Source: CAYQSU01 sp964420325 (lineage in GTDB: Bacteria > Pseudomonadota > Alphaproteobacteria > Rhodospirillales > Defluviicoccaceae). From it: DNA of 64,000 nt. Below are positions 47,046-55,140 of the stretch, in pieces (positions within the stretch are counted from its first letter, which is position 1; every line of letters starts with the position of its first letter). Both the position numbers and the translations under genes were made by a program. Below the pieces are notes generated by a model. The model did no database searches, was not told where the DNA came from, and saw only the letters and a list, made by a program, of their open reading frames with translations. Location of the stretch: NCBI GenBank assembly GCA_964420325.1, contig CAYQSU010000010.1:6447-70446 (forward strand), read 5' to 3'.

Positions 47046-48685
47046 TGTCCCATTCCTATCTGGCCGACGTCTTGATCATCCTCGTCGCGGCGGTGGCCTG
47101 CGTGCCGCTGTGCGAGCGCGTGCGCCTCGGCCCGGTGCTCGGCTACCTGATCGCGGGCGTCCTGATCGGCCCGGGGGGCTTCGCCCTGATCGCTAACCTC
47201 GACGCCACCCGTGCGCTCGGCGAGCTCGGCGTCGTCTTTCTGCTGTTCACCATTGGCCTCGAGTTTACGCCCGAGCGGCTCAAGCTGATTCGGCCGCGGG
47301 TTTACGGACTGGGCGTGCTGCAGATCCTTCTTACCGCGGTGGCGATCGCGGCGGTTGCCCGCTTTGCTGCCTTCGACTGGCCGCAGGCGGTGATCATGGG
47401 TGGCGCGCTTGCGCTGTCGTCGACGGCGATCGTTTTGCCGGTGTTGGCCGGGCTAGGCGCCCTCAACTCCAGGCTGGGGCGCATGGCGGTCGCCGTTCTG
47501 CTGCTGCAGGACCTCGCCGTCGGCCCGCTCCTGGTGTTGGTCGAGACGCTCGGGCGCGGTGGTGGCCCGCTCGCCCAGTCGCTGCTGCTGGCTGTCGTCA
47601 AGGCCGGCGCCGCGATCATCGTCATCACCGTGATTGGCCGCCGGGTGCTGCAGCCGGTATTCCGCGCCGTGGCCGGAGCCAAGAGCCCCGAGGTGTTCGT
47701 CGGCATGGCGCTCCTCGCCGCGCTCGGCACCGCATGGGGCACCGAGCAGGCCGGCCTATCGATGGCGTTTGGCGGTTTCCTCGCCGGCATGCTCCTGGGC
47801 GAGACGGAGTTCCGCCACCAGGTGGCGGCCGACGTGGAGCCGTTTCGCGGCCTTCTCCTCGGCCTCTTCTTCATGGCCGTCGGCATGACCGTGGACGTCG
47901 ATCTCGTCGTCGACAGCCTGGGCTGGGTCGCGCTGCTCGCTGTCGGCCTGATGGCCGGCAAGGCGCTGGTCCTGGTCGCCCTCGGCACCGCCTTCGGCAT
48001 GAAGGCGGGCGACGCTTGGCGGCTCGGCGGGCTGCTGTCCCAGGGCGGCGAGTTTGCCTTCATCGCCTTTGTGGCGGCCGCCGCGACCGGGCTCATCGAG
48101 GCCCCGGTGGCGCGTCTCCTGATCGCCGTCGTCGCCGTCACGATGTTCGCGACGCCGCTTGCCGCCGTTGCCGCCCGTTGGCTGGCCGGCCGCCTAAGGC
48201 AACGATCCGGGGTTCCGAAGGCCGACGAGCTCGGCGAGGCGCTCGACCTGCGCGACCATGTCATCATCGTCGGTTTCGGCGAGATCGGCCGGATCGTCGC
48301 GCGGATGCTGAAGGCCTATGGCCTCTCCTATGTTGTCATCGACACGACGCCGGAGCGCATCCGTCAGGGACGGAGCGAGGCCGAGCCGGTGTTCTTCGGC
48401 GATGCCACCCGGCCCGAGGTGCTGCGCGGTGTCCGCGCGGAGGCGGCGCTGGCGGTGGTGGTGACCACCGTCAGGCCCGGCGTCGCCGAAGGGCTCGCGG
48501 CCCTCCGCCGCCATGCCTTTCCAGACCTCCGGATTCTTGTCCGCGGCGGTGGCGAGCAGGCGATTGTTGAGCTCCGCCGAGCCGGGTTGACGCCGGTCGG
48601 TCAGGAGGCGACCGAGATGGGGCTCAAGCTGACCGGCGCCGTCATCGACCTTTTGCACCCGGCGGCAATGCCCGGCGAGCGTTGA
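47045..48685 (+). CDS. CPA2-family cation:proton antiporter with RCK domain
   Basis: The 546-residue protein has about twelve membrane helices of the KefB/KefC/YbaL type (GYLIAGVLIGPGG, LGVVFLLFTIGLEF, LALSSTAIVLPVL, LLQDLAVGPLL). A C-terminal RCK-N (TrkA-N) domain begins near residue 400 with HVIIVGFGEIGRIVARML, a Rossmann nucleotide site. It would exchange K(+) or another cation for H(+). The gene following it is ChaC, which degrades glutathione; KefC-type systems are gated by glutathione, so a link is possible but unproven. Confidence 0.9.
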   Translation: MSHSYLADVLIILVAAVACVPLCERVRLGPVLGYLIAGVLIGPGGFALIANLDATRALGELGVVFLLFTIGLEFTPERLKLIRPRVYGLGVLQILLTAVAIAAVARFAAFDWPQAVIMGGALALSSTAIVLPVLAGLGALNSRLGRMAVAVLLLQDLAVGPLLVLVETLGRGGGPLAQSLLLAVVKAGAAIIVITVIGRRVLQPVFRAVAGAKSPEVFVGMALLAALGTAWGTEQAGLSMAFGGFLAGMLLGETEFRHQVAADVEPFRGLLLGLFFMAVGMTVDVDLVVDSLGWVALLAVGLMAGKALVLVALGTAFGMKAGDAWRLGGLLSQGGEFAFIAFVAAAATGLIEAPVARLLIAVVAVTMFATPLAAVAARWLAGRLRQRSGVPKADELGEALDLRDHVIIVGFGEIGRIVARMLKAYGLSYVVIDTTPERIRQGRSEAEPVFFGDATRPEVLRGVRAEAALAVVVTTVRPGVAEGLAALRRHAFPDLRILVRGGGEQAIVELRRAGLTPVGQEATEMGLKLTGAVIDLLHPAAMPGER

Positions 48686-48717
48686 CGCCCTTCGCCGGCA
48701 GGGCCACCTTTGAGCGC

Positions 48718-49275
48718 ATGAAGGGACCCGACTTCGACTGGGTGTTCGCATACGGATCGCTGATGTGGCATCCGGGGTTCCCGCACGAGGAAAGCCGGCC
48801 GGCGCTGTTGCGCGGCTATCATCGCGCGTTCTGTATCAACTCCCACCACTACCGCGGCACGCCGGAACGGCCCGGCCTTGTCCTCGGGCTCGACCGCGGC
48901 GGTTCCTGCCGCGGCATCGCCTTCCGCGTGGCGTCCGGCGACCGGCAGGCGGTGAAGGACTACCTCGACGAGCGGGAGCTGGTGAGCTACGCCTATCGTC
49001 CGAAGGTGTTCTCCGTCGCGACGCCGCAGGGGTGCGTCAGCGCCTATGCCTACGTTGCCGACCGCTCCCACCACCAGTATGCCGGCCACCTCGGCCTTGA
49101 CCGCGCCGCCGAGATCATCATGGAGGCCGAAGGCTGCGCCGGCCTCAACCGCGACTATCTGATCAACACCGTCCGCCGCCTCGAGAAGGAGGGCTTCCGC
49201 GACGAACGGCTGCATGCCTTGCTGAAGCGGGTCGAGCACCTTACGGGCATCATCGAGGCGGGTGGCGGGATCTGA
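48718..49275 (+). CDS. chaC: Gamma-glutamylcyclotransferase (ChaC-like)
   Basis: ChaC enzymes cleave glutathione to 5-oxoproline and Cys-Gly. The 185-residue protein has the substrate-binding motif FAYGSLMWHPGF near the N-terminus and the catalytic Glu region YLDERELVSYAYRP. ATG 48718 is preferred; the frame opens at a TTG at 48682 inside the antiporter's end. It lies 32 nt downstream of the antiporter and is probably co-transcribed with it. Confidence 0.9.
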   Translation: MKGPDFDWVFAYGSLMWHPGFPHEESRPALLRGYHRAFCINSHHYRGTPERPGLVLGLDRGGSCRGIAFRVASGDRQAVKDYLDERELVSYAYRPKVFSVATPQGCVSAYAYVADRSHHQYAGHLGLDRAAEIIMEAEGCAGLNRDYLINTVRRLEKEGFRDERLHALLKRVEHLTGIIEAGGGI

Positions 49276-49428
49276 GCGAGGCGGGCAGCGGCGCGATCCG
49301 CCGCCCCGGCGGCCTGGAAGGCGGCACGGGTGTTGCTAAGGGGCGATCCCGGCGGTTAAGCTAGGCTCGACGCCGGACGCCATCGCGAGCACGGACGCGG
49401 ACGACCGCCCGACGGCTGGGCCCGGCAC

Positions 49429-49439
49429 GGGGGGGGGGG
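49429..49439. repeat. Poly-G tract (11 G)
   Basis: An uninterrupted run of eleven G lies 37 nt before the phosphatidyltransferase start, in the 201-nt spacer after chaC. Tracts of this length are prone to slipped-strand changes. They are also a common place for sequencing errors. Confidence 0.6.
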
Positions 49440-49476
49440 ACGTGCGGCGGCAGCTGAAGGGTAGTGCGAAAGGGCC

Positions 49477-50109
49477 ATGGCCAACCTCATCACCCTGTTT
49501 CGGTTCCTGCTGCTGTTTCTTCTGGTGGCCATGGCCTATTGGGCGCCGCCGGCATGGCAGCAGGCCAACGCGCCGCTCCTGCTGCTGATCATCACCCTCG
49601 ACGGCGTCGACGGCTATGTGGCGCGGCTTCGCGGCGAGACCTCGGTGTTCGGCTCCATCTTCGATATCGCCGTCGACCGGGTCGTCGAGAACGTGCTTTG
49701 GATCGTCCTCGGCCATCTGGGGCTGATACCGATCTGGATCGCCATCCTGTTCATCGTCCGCGGCGGCATCGTCGATTCCATCCGCTATGCCGCGATCCGG
49801 GGCGGCGAGACCGCTTACGGCATGATGCGCTCGTCGTGGGGGCGGTTCCTCGTCGCCGGCCGCTTCATGCGCGGCTTCTACGGTGCGGTGAAGGCGGCGA
49901 CCTTCGGCTGGGTGCTGTTCTTCCAGCCGTGGCCTCGGCTCTACCCGGGTCCGTGGGCGGAATGGCACGCGGCGGTGGAAACCGGGACGGTCGTGCTGGC
50001 GTCGTTGTCGGTGACCCTGTGTCTGGTGCGGGGGTTCCCCGTCGTCGCCGAGTTCGTCATCTCCCAGGGCGTGTTCCGCAGGAACCAGCCGGCGGCGGAG
50101 AGCCGCTGA
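49477..50109 (+). CDS. CDP-alcohol phosphatidyltransferase family protein
   Basis: The 210-residue membrane protein carries the full family motif D-x2-DG-x2-AR-x8-G-x3-D-x3-D, starting at LDGVDGYVAR and ending at FDIAVD. About five to six membrane helices follow. The family transfers a phosphoalcohol to CDP-diacylglycerol or a related lipid; phosphatidylglycerol-phosphate synthase is one member, but the acceptor here is not known. It is one base upstream of a HAD phosphatase, suggesting synthesis of a phosphorylated lipid followed by its dephosphorylation. Confidence 0.9.
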   Translation: MANLITLFRFLLLFLLVAMAYWAPPAWQQANAPLLLLIITLDGVDGYVARLRGETSVFGSIFDIAVDRVVENVLWIVLGHLGLIPIWIAILFIVRGGIVDSIRYAAIRGGETAYGMMRSSWGRFLVAGRFMRGFYGAVKAATFGWVLFFQPWPRLYPGPWAEWHAAVETGTVVLASLSVTLCLVRGFPVVAEFVISQGVFRRNQPAAESR

Positions 50110-50110
50110 C

Positions 50111-50821
50111 GTGCCGATCGCCTTTTTCGACGTCGATGGCACGCTCCTCGACGGGCCGAGCAGCGAGGCCCTGTTCCTCTGTCACCTCGCCTCCGAGGGC
50201 GTCCTCGGTGCCCGCCAAGCGTACGAGGGTCTTGCCTTCTTCCTGCGCTGGGGCAGGCGCTTCGTTGGCGCCACGGCGAAGAAGAACAAGGCCTATCTCG
50301 CCGGCCTGGAGGTGCGCTTGGTGGCGGCGATCGCCGAAGGGTTCGTCCACGCCCGCCTCGAGCGACGCCTGCGGATGGGCGTCGTCGCCCGCATCGAAAG
50401 CCATCGCAAGGCCGGGGACCACGTCGTCCTGTTGACCGGGACGCCCGACTTCATCGCCGAACCGCTGGCACGGCGCGTCGGCGCCGACGAATGGTGCGGG
50501 ACCACGTGTGCCTGCGGGAACGGCATCTTCCTTGCGGAGCCGCCGCTCCGCCATCCGTTCGGCGAGGACAAGGTCCGCTTCGCCGCCGAGATCTGTCGCG
50601 ACCACGGCGCTTTGCTCGCGGGATGCGCGGCCTATGCCGACGCCATCGCCGACCTCGATCTGTTGCGGAGCGTGAGGCGGCCGGTGGCCGTCGATCCGGA
50701 CGCGCCGTTGCGCCGGATCGCCTTCCGCGAGGGATGGGAGATCCTAGCCGACGGCCTTCTCGGCACCGAGCCGGCTCCGCGGGCGAGCGGCCATGGCCCG
50801 CGGGAGCGGACCTCTTCGTGA
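50111..50821 (+). CDS. HAD-superfamily (IB) phosphatase
   Basis: The 236-residue protein begins with a GTG start and FFDVDGTLLDG, the HAD nucleophile motif with Asp7 and Asp9. A VLLTGTP segment (motif 2) and a Lys in FGEDKVRF follow. The acidic motif appears to be YADAIADLDLL. It resembles HAD-IB phosphatases such as SerB. One base separates it from the lipid synthase gene, so a phospholipid phosphatase role is inferred rather than phosphoserine phosphatase. Confidence 0.87.
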   Translation: MPIAFFDVDGTLLDGPSSEALFLCHLASEGVLGARQAYEGLAFFLRWGRRFVGATAKKNKAYLAGLEVRLVAAIAEGFVHARLERRLRMGVVARIESHRKAGDHVVLLTGTPDFIAEPLARRVGADEWCGTTCACGNGIFLAEPPLRHPFGEDKVRFAAEICRDHGALLAGCAAYADAIADLDLLRSVRRPVAVDPDAPLRRIAFREGWEILADGLLGTEPAPRASGHGPRERTSS

Positions 50822-50855
50822 CAGCGGGCACCTTCGCCGGGCGCCGGCTCTCGCC

Positions 50856-51185
50856 CTACTCGGCGGCCGACGGCACCGTTCCTGCGGGATCCACGCGCCG
50901 GTCGGCGGGGGCTGCCTCGGGGATCGCGAGATCGAGGGGCGTGCCGGTGGCGTGGGCGTAGAGAACGAGGTCGTTCAACAACAGGGTCTCCCTGTCGGCG
51001 CGGCGCTTGCTGCGGCGGATCGCCACCAGCCGCGTCAGGGCCTGCACGTTGAATCCATCGCTCTTGGCCTCGGCCTTCAGCTCCTTGAGGTCCTGCCGCA
51101 GGGCGTCGACGTCGTCCAGAAGGCGCTCCATGCGCTCGGCATACGAGGTCAGCTTCGCGCCGGCGTGGGTGTTGCGACCGATCAT
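50856..51185 (-). CDS. gapR: GapR-like nucleoid protein (DUF2312)
   Basis: The 109-residue protein matches the DUF2312 core: SYAERMERLLDDVDALRQDL, then EAKSDGFNVQALTRLVAIRR. In Caulobacter GapR is a nucleoid-associated protein that clamps overtwisted AT-rich DNA ahead of forks and polymerases. This copy has a Pro/Ala-rich tail after about residue 85. ATG 51185 is chosen; the longer frame to 51422 runs through the divergent miaA start. It may be one of several paralogues in the genome. Confidence 0.82.
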   Translation of the reverse strand: MIGRNTHAGAKLTSYAERMERLLDDVDALRQDLKELKAEAKSDGFNVQALTRLVAIRRSKRRADRETLLLNDLVLYAHATGTPLDLAIPEAAPADRRVDPAGTVPSAAE

Positions 51186-51255
51186 CGTCTCTGTTCCCCG
51201 GCTCCCGTTGGCGGCTGCGGCCGTTGCTGCCAGACCGGGCGCCCCGAGCCAATCC

Positions 51256-52266
51256 ATGAATAGCGGGAATCGTGGGGACGGACCGCCGACCGGCGGCACC
51301 TCGTCGAGCCATGGGCCGAAGCCGGTGGGCGGCCGGGTGCTGGTGATCGCCGGACCGACGGCGAGCGGCAAGTCGGCGCTGGCGCTGGCGATGGCCGAGG
51401 AGATCGGCGGCGTCGTCATCAATGCCGACAGCGCGCAGGTCTACCGCGAGCTTCGCGTGCTGACGGCGCGGCCGTCGGCGGCGGACGAGGCGAAGGTGCC
51501 GCATCGGCTGTTCGGGGTGCTGCCGGCGGCGGAGCGGTGCTCGGCGGGGCGCTGGCTGGCCATGGCGTCGGCCGAGATCGCGGCCGCCGGCCGCGATCGC
51601 CGCGTCCCCGTCGTCGTCGGCGGAACCGGCCTCTATCTCAGGGTGCTGACCCGCGGCCTCGCGCCGATCCCCGAGATCCCCGAAGGCGTCCGCCACGACG
51701 CCGAGGCGCTCCACGCCCGCCTGGGCGGCGTTGCCTTTCGCCAGGCGCTCGCCCGGTTGGATCCGGAGAGCGCGGCACGGCTGCCGGCCTCCGACCGGCA
51801 ACGGCTGGTGCGCGCCTACGAGGTGGTCCGTGCGACGGGGCGTTCGATCGGCGACTGGCAGCGGGCGCCACGGGCGTGCGGACAGCGCCCGGCGTTTCAG
51901 GTCCTCGCCCTTCTGCCGTCGCGCGACCGTCTCTACGCCGCGATCGACGGCCGGTTCGACGGCATGCTGGCCGCCGGAGCCGTCGCCGAGGTCCGAAGGC
52001 TCCTGGAGCTTGGCCTCGATCCGGGGCTTCCGGCGATGAAGGCAGTGGGCGTGCGCGAGCTCGCGGCCTACCTGCGGGGCGAGGTGACGCTGGCGGCGGC
52101 GGCTGGGGCGGCGAAGAAGGCATCGCGCACCTATGCGAAGCGCCAGATCACCTGGATCCGGCACCAGCTGACGGACGCCTGCGTGATCGATGAGCAATAT
52201 TCGGAAAGGTTTCGAGACAGAATCCTTCCGGTCATTCGCCGGTTTCTGTTGACCCCCGGGCCGTGA
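51256..52266 (+). CDS. miaA: tRNA dimethylallyltransferase
   Basis: MiaA adds a dimethylallyl group to A37 of tRNAs reading UNN codons. The 336-residue protein has the P-loop GPTASGKS near residues 34-41, then NADSAQVYRELRVLTARPS, VGGTGLYLRVL, MKAVGVREL and the C-terminal YAKRQITWIR. It is divergent from the gapR-like gene with a 70-nt gap, and a terminator follows 24 nt after its stop. Confidence 0.95.
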   Translation: MNSGNRGDGPPTGGTSSSHGPKPVGGRVLVIAGPTASGKSALALAMAEEIGGVVINADSAQVYRELRVLTARPSAADEAKVPHRLFGVLPAAERCSAGRWLAMASAEIAAAGRDRRVPVVVGGTGLYLRVLTRGLAPIPEIPEGVRHDAEALHARLGGVAFRQALARLDPESAARLPASDRQRLVRAYEVVRATGRSIGDWQRAPRACGQRPAFQVLALLPSRDRLYAAIDGRFDGMLAAGAVAEVRRLLELGLDPGLPAMKAVGVRELAAYLRGEVTLAAAAGAAKKASRTYAKRQITWIRHQLTDACVIDEQYSERFRDRILPVIRRFLLTPGP

Positions 52267-52289
52267 GCGACTAAATGGGGCTCAGGGGA

Positions 52290-52315
52290 GGCCCGGCCTT
52301 GCGCCGGGCCGTTTT
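52290..52315 (+). terminator. Rho-independent terminator after miaA
   Basis: GGCCCGGC (52290-52297) pairs with GCCGGGCC (52303-52310) around a 5-nt loop and is followed by GTTTT. It starts 24 nt after the miaA stop and 58 nt before ilvB ends its leader. It could also act as an attenuator for the branched-chain genes, but no Leu/Ile/Val-rich leader peptide is seen upstream. Confidence 0.7.
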
Positions 52316-52373
52316 GCAAGCCCGGTGGCTGGCTGCGCCCCGTACAGCGTCGATTGAAAGAGAGAGCAGGATC

Positions 52374-54137
52374 ATGGCCTACGATGAAATGACCGGAGCA
52401 CGCATCCTCCTCAAGGCGCTCGAGGATCAGGGTGTGACGGATGTATTCGGCTATCCAGGCGGTGCCATCCTGCCCGTATACGACGAGCTCTTTCAGCAGA
52501 ACGTCATCCGCCACATCCTGGTCCGCCAGGAGGGCGGCGCGGTGCACGCCGCGGAGGGATACGCCCGCTCGACGGGGAAGGTCGGCGTCGTCTTCGTCAC
52601 CTCGGGGCCGGGCGCGACCAACGCCGTCACCGGCCTCACCGACGCGCTGATGGACAGCGTGCCGCTGGTGTGCGTCTGCGGCCAGGTTCCGACCCACCTC
52701 ATCGGCAACGATGCCTTCCAGGAGTGTGACACCACCGGCATCACCCGGCCGTGCACGAAGCACAACTATCTGGTCAAGAGCACCGACGATCTGGCGCGCG
52801 TCGTCCACGAGGCGTTCTACGTTGCGCGGAGCGGCCGTCCGGGTCCGGTGCTGATCGACCTGCCGAAGGACGTCTCCCAGGGCAAGGGGCGCTACGTTCC
52901 GCCCGAGGACATCGCCCATCGCACCTATCGGCCGCGACGGCAGGGCGACGAGGAGGCGATCCGGCAGGCGGTGGCGCTGATGGCCCAGGCCAAGCGACCG
53001 CTGATCTATGCCGGCGGCGGCGTCATCAACTCGGGCGACCGGGCCAGCGAGCTTTTGGCCGAGCTCGTCGATTTGACCGGCTTCCCGTTCACGCTCACGC
53101 TGATGGGCCTCGGCGCCGTGCCCGCCTCGCATCCCAACTTCCTTGGCATGGTCGGCATGCACGGCACCTACGAAGCGAACATGAGCATGCACGGCTGCGA
53201 TCTGATGATCGCCGTCGGGTCGCGGTTCGACGATCGCGTCACCGGCAGGCTCTCGGCGTTCTCCCCGGGATCGAAGAAGATCCACATCGACATCGACGCC
53301 TCGTCCATCAACAAGAACGTGCTGGTCGACATCGGCATCGTCGGCGACGTCGGCGAGGTGCTGGCCGCGATCGTCGATATCTGGAAGTCGAACCGGATCG
53401 AGCCGGACCGCCGGGCGCTGGCGGACTGGATGAGGCAGGTCGACGCCTGGCGCGCTCGCGACAGCCTCGCGTTCAAGCAGGAAGGCGAGGTGATCAAGCC
53501 GCAGTATGCCATCAACCGGCTCTACGAGCTGACAAAGGACCTCGACGACGTGTTCATTACCACCGAGGTCGGCCAGCACCAGATGTGGGCGGCGCAGCTC
53601 TACGGCTTCGAGAAGCCGAGGCGCTGGCTGACCTCCGGCGGCCTCGGCACCATGGGCTACGGCCTGCCGGCGGCGATGGGCGTGCAGGTCGCCCATCCGA
53701 AGGCGCTGGTCGTCGACATCGCCGGCGAGGCGTCGATCATGATGAACATCCAGGAGATGTCGACGATTGCCCAGTACCGGCTGCCGGTGAAGGTGTTCAT
53801 CCTCAACAACGAGTACATGGGCATGGTGCGGCAGTGGCAGGAGTTGCTGCACGGCGGGCGCTATTCGGAGAGCTACATGGCGTCGCTGCCCGACTTCGTG
53901 AAGCTTGCCGAGGCCTTCGGCGCCGTCGGCCTGCGGGCCGAGAGGGCGCAGGACGTCGATGACGTGATCAGGGAAATGATCGCCGTCGACAGGGCGGTGA
54001 TCGCCGACATCCGGGTCGACAAGGCCGAGAACTGCTTCCCGATGATCCCGTCGGGCGCGGCGCACAACGAGATGCTGTTCGGGCCGGCCGATCAGGCGGA
54101 GCGCCCGATCTCCGAGGACGGGATGGTTCTCGTCTAG
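52374..54137 (+). CDS. ilvB: Acetolactate synthase large subunit
   Basis: This subunit carries the thiamine-diphosphate active site for the first common step of valine, leucine and isoleucine synthesis. The 587-residue protein shows DVFGYPGGAILPVYDEL with the catalytic Glu of VRQEGGAVHAAEGYAR, then the FAD-binding middle domain, and the ThDP motif starting at GEASIMMNIQEMSTIAQ and NNEYMGMVRQWQ. ATG 52374 follows GAGAGCAGG. The longer upstream frame passes through the miaA terminator and is rejected. Confidence 0.96.
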   Translation: MAYDEMTGARILLKALEDQGVTDVFGYPGGAILPVYDELFQQNVIRHILVRQEGGAVHAAEGYARSTGKVGVVFVTSGPGATNAVTGLTDALMDSVPLVCVCGQVPTHLIGNDAFQECDTTGITRPCTKHNYLVKSTDDLARVVHEAFYVARSGRPGPVLIDLPKDVSQGKGRYVPPEDIAHRTYRPRRQGDEEAIRQAVALMAQAKRPLIYAGGGVINSGDRASELLAELVDLTGFPFTLTLMGLGAVPASHPNFLGMVGMHGTYEANMSMHGCDLMIAVGSRFDDRVTGRLSAFSPGSKKIHIDIDASSINKNVLVDIGIVGDVGEVLAAIVDIWKSNRIEPDRRALADWMRQVDAWRARDSLAFKQEGEVIKPQYAINRLYELTKDLDDVFITTEVGQHQMWAAQLYGFEKPRRWLTSGGLGTMGYGLPAAMGVQVAHPKALVVDIAGEASIMMNIQEMSTIAQYRLPVKVFILNNEYMGMVRQWQELLHGGRYSESYMASLPDFVKLAEAFGAVGLRAERAQDVDDVIREMIAVDRAVIADIRVDKAENCFPMIPSGAAHNEMLFGPADQAERPISEDGMVLV

Positions 54138-54242
54138 GTTCACATCCGGCGGCGGCATCCGCCGCCGCCGGACGCGTCAACACGGCCGGGAACACGGAGC
54201 GGGGGCGGCCGGTCCCGGCGGCACAATCGGGGAGCAAGAGCA

Positions 54243-54758
54243 GTGATCGCGCAGCCCGGAAACCACGACCGTCACACGATCGCCGTCCTCGTCGACAACG
54301 AGCCCGGCGTGCTGGCCCGTGTCATCGGGCTGTTTTCGGGGCGCGGCTACAACATCGAGAGCCTGACCGTGGCGGAGACCGATCCCGAGGGCCACCTGTC
54401 GCGAATCACCATCGTGACCTCCGGAACGCCGATGATCATCGAGCAGATCAAAGCGCAACTGAACCGGCTCGTGCCCGTCCACAAGGTCAGCGATCTCAGC
54501 ACCGAGGGCGACTTCGTCGAGCGCGAGATGGCGCTGATCAAGGTGCGCGGCTCGGGCGAGCGGCGGGTCGAGGCGCTCAGGATCGCCGACATCTTCCGGG
54601 CCCGCGTTGTCGACAGCACCAACGAGTCGTTCGTGTTCGAGATCGTCGGCAAGACCTCCAAGCTCGAGGCGTTCGTCGAGCTGATGCAACCGCTTGGCCT
54701 GGTCGATGTCGCTCGCACCGGTGTCGTCGCCATCGCGCGCGGAGCCGAACCGCTCTGA
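54243..54758 (+). CDS. ilvN: Acetolactate synthase small (regulatory) subunit
   Basis: The 171-residue regulatory subunit binds valine and controls the large subunit. It has an N-terminal ACT domain (HTIAVLVDNEPGVLARVIGLF, RGYNIESLTV) and a C-terminal dimerisation domain (REMALIKVRGSG, QPLGLVDVARTGVVAIARG). It starts with GTG with GGGGAG upstream and lies 105 nt after ilvB. The symbol ilvH is also used for this family. Confidence 0.95.
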   Translation: MIAQPGNHDRHTIAVLVDNEPGVLARVIGLFSGRGYNIESLTVAETDPEGHLSRITIVTSGTPMIIEQIKAQLNRLVPVHKVSDLSTEGDFVEREMALIKVRGSGERRVEALRIADIFRARVVDSTNESFVFEIVGKTSKLEAFVELMQPLGLVDVARTGVVAIARGAEPL

Positions 54759-55140
54759 TGCGTGCAAGCGCGGCCGAGATCGCTATTGACAAGGGGGCGC
54801 AACCCCTGTCTTTAGTAGCTATTCATTGTTCTCCTGTATCGTGTCTTGACATTCCGGTCGCGGAAGGGGATGAGGGAGATAACAAGGTAAAGCGGGGCGG
54901 CGGTTGAGTACGTCTGGAGAGATGGTTGTCCGCTGTGCCAGGACGGTTGAGGGAAGCCTCGTCAGCCGAGACGTCGCCACCGCAAGGCTTCCGTCCGCTT
55001 CGCTGTTCGGTCTCGGGACCCTTCGACTTAGGTGCCCCTGAACGGGCTCGTCACGTTCCTTCGGGTCAGCGTGGCGCGTTCAGGGGAAGCATCTGCATGA
55101 GCGGCGTGCGAACCACCTAACGGAACGAGGGACCGAAGTC
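54759..55140 (+). other. Structured leader between ilvN and leuA
   Basis: These 382 bases contain no clear gene. Visible elements are two TTGACA boxes (54786 and 54846) without convincing -10 partners, and a stem GGAAGCCT (54952-54959) with AGGCTTCC (54985-54992). A long-range 10-bp stem CCCCTGAACG (55035-55044) pairs with CGTTCAGGGG (55077-55086). A 39-codon frame starts at ATG 54922, contains seven Leu codons, and stops at 55039 inside that stem. This could be a leader peptide controlling leuA, but it lacks a Leu-codon run and no T-tract follows. Confidence 0.5.
54788..54814 (+). terminator. Weak hairpin terminator after ilvN
   Basis: GACAAGGGG (54788-54796) pairs with CCCCTGTC (54803-54810), with one bulged A, and is followed by TTTA. 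It lies 30 nt after the ilvN stop. It shares bases with a TTGACA box, so the two readings compete. Confidence 0.35.

Noticed and set aside
54926..55120. 64-residue frame in the leuA leader
   Set aside because: No ribosome site and no family likeness; the region is better explained as structured RNA.
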